Translations under genes and position numbers: made by a program
Part shown: in pieces, positions 14,891-20,806 of the stretch
How positions within the stretch are numbered: position 1 is the first letter of the stretch
Layout: each line of letters opens with the position of its first letter
Origin: Acidobacteriota bacterium
GTDB taxonomy: Bacteria > Acidobacteriota > Polarisedimenticolia > J045
Length of the DNA stretch: 20,806 nucleotides
NCBI GenBank assembly: GCA_020350085.1
Contig: CP070706.1
Location: forward strand, 977,380-998,185
Direction: 5' to 3'
Notes under the pieces: model-generated
The model's database searches: none
What the model saw: the letters and a program-made list of their open reading frames with translations, nothing else
What the model was told of the DNA's origin: nothing

Positions 14891-16057
14891 ATGCCATTCA
14901 GCGACAACGTCAGCGTGCTTCAGGCCGATGGGCGGGAGATCTACATCGTCGGTACGGCGCACATCTCTCGCCAGAGCGCGGAGGAGGTCGACGCCGTCAT
15001 CGAGGCGGTCCGGCCCGAGACGGTCTGCGTCGAGCTGGATCAGAACCGCTACGACGCGCTGACCGACGAGGAGCGGTGGAAGAACCTGGATGTGTTTCAG
15101 GTGATTCGCCAGCGCAAGGTCTCGTTTCTGCTCGTCAATCTCGCTCTGGCAGGCTACCAGCGCCGATTGGGAGAGAAGCTCGGCGTGCAGCCGGGAGCTG
15201 AGATGCTGGCCGCGATCAGAAAGGCCGAGCAGATCGGTGCCGAGCTGGCGCTCGTCGATCGCGACATTCAGATCACTCTCAAGCGCACCTGGAGGAGCCT
15301 GTCGTTTTGGGGAAAGATCCGCCTGCTGGGTGCGGTGGCGGGGGGGGTGGTCAGCGAGGACGAGCTGACCGAGGAGAGAATCGAGGAGATCAAGCGCGGC
15401 GAGTCGCTGGCCGACATGATGCAGGAGTTCGCCAAACAGCTGCCGCAGGTCAAACGGCCGCTGATCGACGAGCGCGACGCTTACATGATCTCGCGCGTGT
15501 CCGAGGCCCCCGGAAGAAAGGTCGTGGCGGTTGTCGGTGCGGCCCACGTCCCCGGCATGCTGGCCCAATTCGGCCAGGGCGTCGACAGGCGCGAGCTCGA
15601 GACGCTCCCGCCGGCCGGCAGACTGCTCTCGCTGCTGAAGTGGCTGCTGCCGACGCTCGTCTTGGCCGCGTTCTACATCGGCTACCGCAAGCACGCCGGT
15701 GAGGGTCTGTACGAGATGGTGTGGGCGTGGCTCGTTCCCAACGCCGTGTTCGCGTCCGTCTTCAGCCTGCTAGCAGGAGCGCGCATGCTCTCGGCCCTGA
15801 CCGCCTTCGTGGCCTCTCCGATCACCTCGCTCAACCCGACGATCGCGGCGGGAATGATCGTCGGGCTGGTCGAGGCGTGGCTGCGCCGGCCGACGGTGGA
15901 GGACTGCCAGCGAATTCGCGAAGACGCGCAGACGGTGCGCGGACTGTTCCGCAACAGGTTCACGCGGGTACTGCTGGTCTCGGTGGCGGCCAGCCTCGGC
16001 TCGGCACTCGGAGCTTGGGTCGGCGGCACCTGGGTGTTGATGCTGATCGGCCGCTGA
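14891..16057 (+). CDS. TraB/PrgY-family membrane protein
   Basis: This encodes 388 residues. The N-terminal domain has the family motifs IVGTAHIS (19-26), TVCVELDQNRYDAL and, about 200 residues later, VVAVVGAAHVPGM, the conserved His/Glu residues of the TraB/TIKI metallopeptidase-like fold. The C-terminal about 120 residues hold four likely membrane helices (LKWLLPTLVLAAFYIGYR, AWLVPNAVFASVFSLLAGA, LTAFVASPITSLNP..., VLLVSVAASLGSALGAWVGG). Relatives include enterococcal PrgY/TraB, which lowers pheromone activity, and eukaryotic TIKI proteins; the role in bacteria without pheromone systems is unknown. ATG 14891 fits the family start and a nearby promoter; the ribosome site (CAGGGA) is weak. 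Confidence 0.88.
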   Translation: MPFSDNVSVLQADGREIYIVGTAHISRQSAEEVDAVIEAVRPETVCVELDQNRYDALTDEERWKNLDVFQVIRQRKVSFLLVNLALAGYQRRLGEKLGVQPGAEMLAAIRKAEQIGAELALVDRDIQITLKRTWRSLSFWGKIRLLGAVAGGVVSEDELTEERIEEIKRGESLADMMQEFAKQLPQVKRPLIDERDAYMISRVSEAPGRKVVAVVGAAHVPGMLAQFGQGVDRRELETLPPAGRLLSLLKWLLPTLVLAAFYIGYRKHAGEGLYEMVWAWLVPNAVFASVFSLLAGARMLSALTAFVASPITSLNPTIAAGMIVGLVEAWLRRPTVEDCQRIREDAQTVRGLFRNRFTRVLLVSVAASLGSALGAWVGGTWVLMLIGR

Positions 16058-16097
16058 TCTCACGCCAAGCTGGCGCCGAGCGAGCAGCCGGCTGGGC

Positions 16098-16103
16098 TAT
16101 GAT
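16098..16103 (+). promoter_or_regulatory. Possible -10 box of the ferredoxin reductase gene
   Basis: TATGAT lies 33 bp before ATG 16136 in the short gap after the TraB gene. No matching -35 box is visible, so this is a weak call. Confidence 0.25.
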
Positions 16104-16135
16104 GGGCCTCTTTTCAGCGGGAAGCAGCGCGAAAG

Positions 16136-17539
16136 ATGCCCAGCGACCGACCAGGAACGAGTGACCGCCCCCTGCGGGTCGCTATCGTCGGATCGGGACC
16201 GGCCGGCTTTTACACCGCGGACCATCTGCTGCGGCGCGACGTCCCGGTCCGGATCGACGTGTTCGAGCGATTGCCGGCGCCGTTCGGGCTCGTGCGCTAC
16301 GGTGTCGCTCCGGATCATCCCAAGATCAAGAACGTCGGCCGCGTGTACGAGAAGATCGCATCGCGTCCGGAGTTCCGTTTCTACGGCAACGTTCAGTTCG
16401 GCAAGCACGTCACCGTGGAAGATCTCTGCCGCCACTACCATCAGATCTGCTTCGCGACCGGTGCCGAGAGCGATCGAAGACTCGGTGTTCCCGGAGAGGA
16501 GCTGACGCGAAGCCACACGGCGACGGAGTTCGTCGCCTGGTACAACGGCCATCTCGACTATCGCGAGCGGCAGTTCGACTTGTCGGTCGAGCGCGTGGCG
16601 GTCATCGGCGTGGGAAACGTCGCCGTCGATGTGTGTCGGATTCTGTGCCGAACCGTGGATCGGCTGGCGAGAACGGACATCGCGGATTATGCCCTCGACG
16701 CGCTCGGATCGAGCCGCGTCCAGGAGGTCACGATGATCGGCCGTCGCGGGCCGGCGCAGGCGGCCTTCACGAACCCGGAGTTGCGCGAGCTGGGCGAGCT
16801 GACGGCGGCCGACGTGATCGTCCGGCCCGAGGATCTCGAGCTCGATCCGTTTACGCGAGCCGAGCTCGAAAGCGACCCCGATCGCGACACGCTCAAGAAG
16901 CTCGAGATTCTCGCCGAGCTCGCCGCGAGGCGCCCCGCCGGTCGCGCGCGGCGGCTGGCGCTGCGTTTCTGCCTCTCGCCGGCGGAGCTGATCGGAAACG
17001 AGGCCGGAGAGGTCACTTCGCTGAGGCTCGTGCGGACGAGGCTCGAACCGGGACCGGGCGACCGACTGCGCGCGGTCGCGACGGCCGAGATCGAGGAGCT
17101 CGAGGCGGACATGGTGTTTCGCTCGGTCGGCTATCGTGGCGTGGCCTTGGCCGGCGTGCCGTTCCACGAGGAGTGGGGTGTTGTACCGAACCGGAGGGGA
17201 CGCGTGCTGACCGGCGCGAACGGCGCACCGGTTCGCGGTCTGTACGTCAGCGGTTGGATCAAGCGCGGACCCTCGGGCGTGATCGGCTCCAATCGGCCTG
17301 ACGCTGAAGAATCCGTGCTCGCGATGCTGGAGGATCTCGAGCGAGGGTCGGTTCTCCAGCCCGCCGAGCCTTCCTGCGAAGCCGCCGATCGGTTCGTCCG
17401 CGCGCGCCAGACGGCAGCGATCTCGTTCGAGGTCTGGCTCAGACTCGACGCGCTCGAGCTGGCTCGAGGAGAAGCTTTCGGCCGCGCGCGCGTCAAGTTC
17501 ACGGCCGTGGACGAGATGCTCGCAGCGCTCGAGCGATAA
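16136..17539 (+). CDS. Ferredoxin-NADP reductase, FprA/adrenodoxin reductase type
   Basis: This encodes 467 residues. FAD binding is shown by VGSGPAGFYTA (18-28), followed by the family's PxPFGLVRYGVAPDHPKIKN segment (from about residue 48). The NADP domain has VIGVGNVAVDVCRIL (156-170). The closing FAD motif is GWIKRGPSGVIGSNRPDA (about 370). The length and order match Mycobacterium FprA and mitochondrial adrenodoxin reductase. It would move electrons between NADPH and a ferredoxin in the cytosol, for partners such as P450s or Fe-S enzymes; no ferredoxin gene is in the window. ATG 16136 fits the family start; the ribosome site is weak. The gene stands 78 bp after the TraB gene and may be separately transcribed. 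Confidence 0.93.
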   Translation: MPSDRPGTSDRPLRVAIVGSGPAGFYTADHLLRRDVPVRIDVFERLPAPFGLVRYGVAPDHPKIKNVGRVYEKIASRPEFRFYGNVQFGKHVTVEDLCRHYHQICFATGAESDRRLGVPGEELTRSHTATEFVAWYNGHLDYRERQFDLSVERVAVIGVGNVAVDVCRILCRTVDRLARTDIADYALDALGSSRVQEVTMIGRRGPAQAAFTNPELRELGELTAADVIVRPEDLELDPFTRAELESDPDRDTLKKLEILAELAARRPAGRARRLALRFCLSPAELIGNEAGEVTSLRLVRTRLEPGPGDRLRAVATAEIEELEADMVFRSVGYRGVALAGVPFHEEWGVVPNRRGRVLTGANGAPVRGLYVSGWIKRGPSGVIGSNRPDAEESVLAMLEDLERGSVLQPAEPSCEAADRFVRARQTAAISFEVWLRLDALELARGEAFGRARVKFTAVDEMLAALER

Positions 17540-17614
17540 ACTTCTCTCATCGCACCTGTTGTAGTTGTAACCGGCATGTAAATCGCCGCATGCAATCTTT
17601 TTACAGCGATGAAC

Positions 17615-17644
17615 CTGACACGGCGAGGTGGCGCCGACTAGACT
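17615..17644 (+). promoter_or_regulatory. Putative promoter of the PDZ protein gene
   Basis: CTGACA (17615-17620) and TAGACT (17639-17644) are spaced by 18 bp, about 55 bp before ATG 17698. The -35 box matches the consensus at five of six positions and the -10 at four of six. Confidence 0.4.
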
Positions 17645-17697
17645 GCCCTCATCGAGTTTCCCAGCGCAGGGGAGCTTGCTTCACAAAGGAGGCAGCG

Positions 17698-18171
17698 ATG
17701 AAGAGATTCCTGGTTGCGGTTTCGATTCTCGGACTGGTGATGGCAACTGGCTTGACCCTCGCGGGCGAGAAGGAGAAGTGCAGCCACGCGACGCAAGATT
17801 GCCTCAACAAGATGGTCAAGAACATGAAAAACAAGGGCCTCGTCGGCGTGGATGGTGAGTGGGACGAGGAGATCGGCGGGATGGTGATCAAGTCGTTCAT
17901 CGAGGGGACGCAAGCCGAAGCGGCGGGCGTCGAGCTCGGCGACGTGCTTATCGCTGTCAACGGTATTCCGCTTGCCGACAAAGAGGCCAGCTACGCTGAT
18001 GCCGCGCAGCGCACACCGGGTGCCCATGCGAAGATCACCGTCCTGCGCGACGGTGGGAAGCACTCGTTCAAGCTCGCGCTGATGGGTCTCAACGAGACGC
18101 AGATCGCCAAGTACGTCGGCATGCACATGGTCGAGCACCACGCGGCCGTGCAGCTGGCCGATGCGGACTGA
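17698..18171 (+). CDS. Small secreted PDZ-domain protein
   Basis: This encodes 157 residues. A signal peptide (MKRFLVAVSILGLVMATGLTLAG) is followed by a short Cys-containing stretch (EKCSHATQDC, residues 25-34) and a single PDZ domain, with the carboxylate-binding-type loop region near GLVGVDGEW and the typical core SFIEGTQAEAAGVELGDVLI and AVNGIPL. The C-terminal tail (MHMVEHHAAVQ) is His-rich. No protease domain is attached, so it is likely a periplasmic or surface binding/adaptor protein; the partner is unknown. AAAGGAGG lies just before ATG 17698. It has its own promoter candidate and a strong terminator, so it is probably a single-gene transcript. Confidence 0.88.
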   Translation: MKRFLVAVSILGLVMATGLTLAGEKEKCSHATQDCLNKMVKNMKNKGLVGVDGEWDEEIGGMVIKSFIEGTQAEAAGVELGDVLIAVNGIPLADKEASYADAAQRTPGAHAKITVLRDGGKHSFKLALMGLNETQIAKYVGMHMVEHHAAVQLADAD

Positions 18172-18213
18172 TTCGAAGCGCGATTCCTCCCGCGTTCCGA
18201 TGTAATAACAGCG

Positions 18214-18243
18214 AGCCGGCTTCCGTGTGGAGCCGGCTTTTTT
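18214..18243 (+). terminator. Rho-independent terminator of the PDZ gene
   Basis: AGCCGGCTTCC pairs with GGAGCCGGC(T) with one bulged T and a GTGT loop, followed by six Ts (18238-18243). It lies 43 bp past the stop of the PDZ gene and is the clearest terminator in the window. Confidence 0.9.
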
Positions 18244-18256
18244 CTCGCCAGCGTTC

Positions 18257-18338
18257 AACCCGGACTATTCATGAACCTTCGAGCAGAAACGTCGCAGATG
18301 CGGCGTTTCGGCCGAAGGGCTCATGAATAATCCGGGCT
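18257..18338. repeat. 82-bp foldback (MITE-like) element
   Basis: The arms 18257-18274 and 18321-18338 pair over about 18 bp with two mismatches (CCCGGAYTATTCATGA core). Inside, CCTTCG/CGAAGG and then GAAACGTCGCA-GA-TGCGGCGTTTC (18286-18309, one G-T position that pairs in RNA) complete one long nested hairpin. It lies 14 bp past the terminator of the PDZ gene and abuts the end of the degraded protease reading frame. There is no transposase in it, so it would be a non-autonomous element. A 13-bp identical end occurs at 11358-11370. Confidence 0.8.
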
Positions 18339-19276
18339 TACGGCCGCCCGAGAGCAGCGCGTCCATCGGCGAAGGGAAAGCCCCTTCCTCGTGCATCGAC
18401 TCGGCGTAGATGATCCCTCAGGCAGACAGCACGCCCTCGGCGATGACCTCGTCCGAGAGGGCATCGAGCAACGTTCCGTGACCGAGAGCCGCATCCTCGG
18501 TGAACGGAACCGCGGACGCGTCGAGCAAGCCCTCGGGGGTCATCGGTGCGGCGGTACCGGGCGCCATCACCCCCGCGGCCTCGAGTCGGGACAGCTTGGC
18601 GAACAGCAAGCCTTCCGCAGAGATCACTCCTTCGGCAACGAGGATGTCTTCTGCGTAGATGATCCCCTCGTCGAACAAGACGCCGCCTGCCTCGACCAGC
18701 TCCCCTCCTGGCGCATCAGCACGAATCCGCGGCTCCAAGCGACCAGCTCGTGTGCGATCAAGGACCACGGTGCCGGGCTTTTCGAGGCCGGTATCGGCGT
18801 CTCGCCGGCGGGAGGAGTGCCGCAACGTCGACACCAGGCGCCACGATCTCGGGCTTGAGCAGATGATCGTACCTGCCCGCCTGCTGATCGTAGCCGCGCG
18901 TCGGGCCGCGAGACGAGAAGCTGGCGACGACATCGTCGGTTCTCGTCAGCGTACCGCGGTGGTCGGTCGCACCGACGGAGATCACCCGCGGCGAGGTTGC
19001 CGGGGAGGTGATCGAGCCGTAGACGATACTCGGCTCGCCGGTGTCGCTGCCGGGAGCCTGACCAAAGTTTCCGGCCGAAGCAACGGTGACGATCCCTGCT
19101 TCGTACAGCTTGCTCGTCGCCTGACACAGCGGATCGTCGAGGTACGACTGGCTGGCCCTCATGCTGAGGCTCGCCACGCGGCAAGCTTCGGCGCAATCTT
19201 GCTCTTTCTTGGGCTTCGCCGGACACACGCCGACGAGAAGCAGTATCGTCAGCCCTGAGGCGAGCATACGGCGCAT
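18339..19276 (-). pseudogene. Degraded S8 (subtilisin-like) serine protease with hexapeptide-repeat tail
   Basis: The gene starts at ATG 19276 (GAGG 9 bp upstream) with a signal peptide (MRRMLASGLTILLLVGVCPA). It then moves within a few residues into the middle of an S8 catalytic domain: YLDDPLCQATSKLYEAGIVTV, SAGNFG (the oxyanion Asn), SPRVISVGATD, VVASFSSRGP and LLKPEIVAPG. The catalytic Asp and His regions and the GTSMA serine region are absent. After about 18835 the frame is lost. A second frame carries a C-terminal tail with five exact 18-bp-spaced hexapeptide units (18595-18684), then more units interrupted by an in-frame TGA (18418-18420), after which GIIYAE continues. The frame ends in the 82-bp foldback element. 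It cannot be an active protease. Confidence 0.75.
18595..18684 (-). repeat. Five-unit hexapeptide-coding repeat
   Basis: Within the protease remnant, codons spell GVLFDE, GIIYAE, DILVAE, GVISAE, GLLFAK without gaps (90 bp). The pattern is small/Asp - Val/Ile/Leu - Leu/Ile - Phe/Tyr/Val/Ser - Ala/Asp - Glu/Lys. Similar hexads recur at 18400-18453 (GIIYAE, GVLSA-stop, DEVIAE). Confidence 0.7.
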
Positions 19277-19511
19277 CGAACGGTCCTCGTTTCGTCCTCG
19301 GAGACACGACGGGACACGACGGAGGTCGGCCCCGAGACGTTGCTATCGCAAGAAGCACACCAGGACGAACGCCACACGATTGCAGTCTGTTGCGACGAAG
19401 TGGCTGTCTCGACCAACTTAGACAACAGACACAACGCCCGGAAACGAGCCAACGTGCCGCCTCGAAACGGGCATAGATGTCATTCTGTCACCGGCTCTGG
19501 CCGGCAGCACG
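19277..19511. other. Intergenic stretch between protease remnant and topoisomerase gene
   Basis: No gene is seen. It contains a perfect 10-bp tandem duplication (GACACGACGG twice, 19303-19322) and a small hairpin CCGGC-TCTG-GCCGG (19491-19504), 8 bp past the stop of the topoisomerase gene on the minus strand, without a T-run. The promoter of the protease gene should be in the left part. Confidence 0.4.
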
Positions 19512-20806
19512 TCACATCTTGCGAGAGCGCTCGAGAACGTCTTTGAGCTTGTCGACAACCCTGTCGCGCTGGCGGTCCTGCAGTGCCAGGATGTCCTGCA
19601 GCGCGATGCCGATCTGCGGGATGTAGCGCGAGATGTAGCTCTTCTTCTTCTCCTCGGCCGCGACGCGGGCACGCCGTCTGAGAAAACCGCCCAGTTTGCG
19701 ACCGACCTCCATCAGTGCGAGGCGCATCTCCTTGATGATCTCGGGATACGAAGCGATCGCCTCCTTGCTCTCCGAGGTGAACGGCACCCAAACCGAGGCC
19801 ATGTGGACGAACAGCAGCACCGGACCGGACGTAGGCGCCCCCCTGGACTGACTCAGCCCGTAGCTCTTCCAGTTGGTCTGAACCACCGCCTTGGTGATGG
19901 CGCAGCCGCCCGACTGGTAGACCAGCGGCACACGATTGGCGAAGCGGGTGATCTCGATCAGATCGTCGGCCGAGAGGTTTCCCCCGTGAGCCAGACCCAC
20001 CTCGACCAGAAACGGATTGCCGCGATAGACGGCGGGCGGACGGCTGCACGCCGCGAAGTAATCCGCGTCGATGCGTGAGCGGAGCGCGCGCTCGATCAGC
20101 TCCGCGCCGATCGGCACGAGGCAGTTCGTCGGCGGCGCCATGATGCGCACTTTGGGGATCGTTCGATACAGCCGCTCGACCTCCCGCGTGTCGAGCCGGC
20201 GTGGACTGGACTTGGCCGACACCTTGGCCCGCTCGCAGATCTCGGCCGCCACTTTGGCGGACACGCGCGAGAAGTTGCCCATCAAAGCGCCGGCCAGGTA
20301 GCGCTCCTTGCTGTCGCGGAGAATCTTGATCAGATTGCCCAGCTCGACGCCGTGCGGGTGGGGCTGGATCTCCTTCGGCTCGGGCGGCAGCTCCTCGGTG
20401 ACGCGCAGCCAGTCGGCCGGCTCGCCCTTGGGGGGGCGGTAGCGGATCGTGGCGTGCGGGTTGGCCAGCGCGGTCAGCTCGAGGTACTCGTCCACGCTAC
20501 GCCGTCCGCGCGTGAACTGCCCCTCGAGGCTGATCGCCACTTCGGTTCCCTGCGTGAAGGGCGGCTCCTCGAGCACCTCGTCCTTGAGGATCTCGGGCCT
20601 GTTGCGGCGCGTGTCGATCGCCAGCTCGTAGTGATGGGCGGCGCGGCGCGGTCCGGTCCGCGACGTGATGACCACCGGCCGGCCCGTCGTCAGCAAGCCG
20701 TACATCCCGGCTGCCGAGATGCCGATGCCTTGCTGGCCGCGCGACTGGCGGTAGCGGTGGAACTTCGAGCCGTAGAGCAGCTTGCCGAAGATCTTCGGGA
20801 TCTGCT
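19512..20806 (-). CDS. top6B: DNA topoisomerase VI subunit B, C-terminal part (5' end outside the window)
   Basis: The minus-strand frame is open from the window edge to TGA at 19512, giving 431 codons. It begins with IPKIFGKLLYGSKFH and RQSRGQQGIGISAAGMYG, the G2/ATP-lid part of the GHKL ATPase domain specific to Top6B, followed by the H2TH-like and transducer domains (LMGNFSRVSAKVA, PPTNCLVPIGAELIE, RGNPFLVEVGLAHGG, ANRVPLVYQSGGCAITKAV, NWKSYGLSQ, HMASVWVPFTSESKEAIA). The basic coiled tail ends RSRKM. The missing part should be about 100 N-terminal residues with the N and G1 ATP motifs. The protein pairs with a Spo11-like A subunit to pass DNA duplexes through double-strand breaks. Top6 is mainly archaeal and only scattered in bacteria. 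No A-subunit gene follows it here. Confidence 0.95.
   Translation of the reverse strand, partial: QIPKIFGKLLYGSKFHRYRQSRGQQGIGISAAGMYGLLTTGRPVVITSRTGPRRAAHHYELAIDTRRNRPEILKDEVLEEPPFTQGTEVAISLEGQFTRGRRSVDEYLELTALANPHATIRYRPPKGEPADWLRVTEELPPEPKEIQPHPHGVELGNLIKILRDSKERYLAGALMGNFSRVSAKVAAEICERAKVSAKSSPRRLDTREVERLYRTIPKVRIMAPPTNCLVPIGAELIERALRSRIDADYFAACSRPPAVYRGNPFLVEVGLAHGGNLSADDLIEITRFANRVPLVYQSGGCAITKAVVQTNWKSYGLSQSRGAPTSGPVLLFVHMASVWVPFTSESKEAIASYPEIIKEMRLALMEVGRKLGGFLRRRARVAAEEKKKSYISRYIPQIGIALQDILALQDRQRDRVVDKLKDVLERSRKM

Noticed and set aside
14303..15694. Minus-strand open frame (463 codons) over the TraB-family and SDR genes
   Set aside because: It crosses two divergent real genes and their promoter region, with no domain of its own.
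1..20806. CRISPR array, tRNA or rRNA genes, intact transposase, toxin-antitoxin or phage genes
   Set aside because: Looked for on both strands; no spaced direct repeats of CRISPR type, no tRNA-like cloverleaf recognised, and no transposase, integrase or phage motifs seen. A tRNA scan program was not available.

Overview
The window is about 20.8 kb of high-GC DNA (clearly well above 60 percent by eye) from a diderm bacterium. A TonB-dependent outer-membrane receptor and a DUF481 beta-barrel require an outer membrane. The mix of genes (fused E1 alpha/beta ketoacid dehydrogenase, DUF481, a remnant of a DUF4332-like protein, a bacterial topoisomerase VI B subunit, REP/MITE-like foldback elements) suggests a lineage such as Acidobacteriota or a myxobacterium-like group. 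That placement is inference; no rRNA gene or other decisive marker is present.

Left part (1-4445): the N-terminal end of a hydantoinase A/5-oxoprolinase-type protein runs off the left edge. It is divergent from a TonB receptor gene, which is followed 54 bp later by an FtnA-type ferritin, so this looks like an iron uptake and storage pair. A 98-bp foldback repeat separates the ferritin from a convergent MauE-like membrane protein.

Middle part (4732-9300): a fused 2-oxoacid dehydrogenase E1 gene is translationally coupled through a GTGA overlap to a FabD-like acyltransferase that keeps the catalytic Ser/His but has lost the malonate-binding Arg. A GT4 glycosyltransferase gene is divergent from them. 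A Leu/Val-type dehydrogenase gene (11375) could supply 2-oxoacids to this E1. It is itself coupled by a TGATG overlap to a squalene/phytoene synthase-family gene.

Decay zone (9300-11300): an intact DUF481 gene sits among gene remnants: a 5'-truncated DUF4332-like fragment, and an MscS-channel fragment placed head-to-head with an N-terminally truncated, frameshifted peptidoglycan-binding protein gene.

Right part (13963-20806): an SDR gene (tail overlapping the synthase gene), a divergent TraB-family gene, a ferredoxin-NADP reductase (FprA/adrenodoxin reductase type), and a small secreted PDZ protein with a clear terminator. These are followed by an 82-bp foldback MITE-like element abutting a degraded S8 protease gene with hexapeptide repeats, and finally the C-terminal part of topoisomerase VI subunit B, which runs off the right edge. 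The clearest candidate for something new is the E1 plus Arg-less acyltransferase module and its possible link to branched-chain amino acid catabolism. The degraded protease and the foldback elements are the next most interesting.
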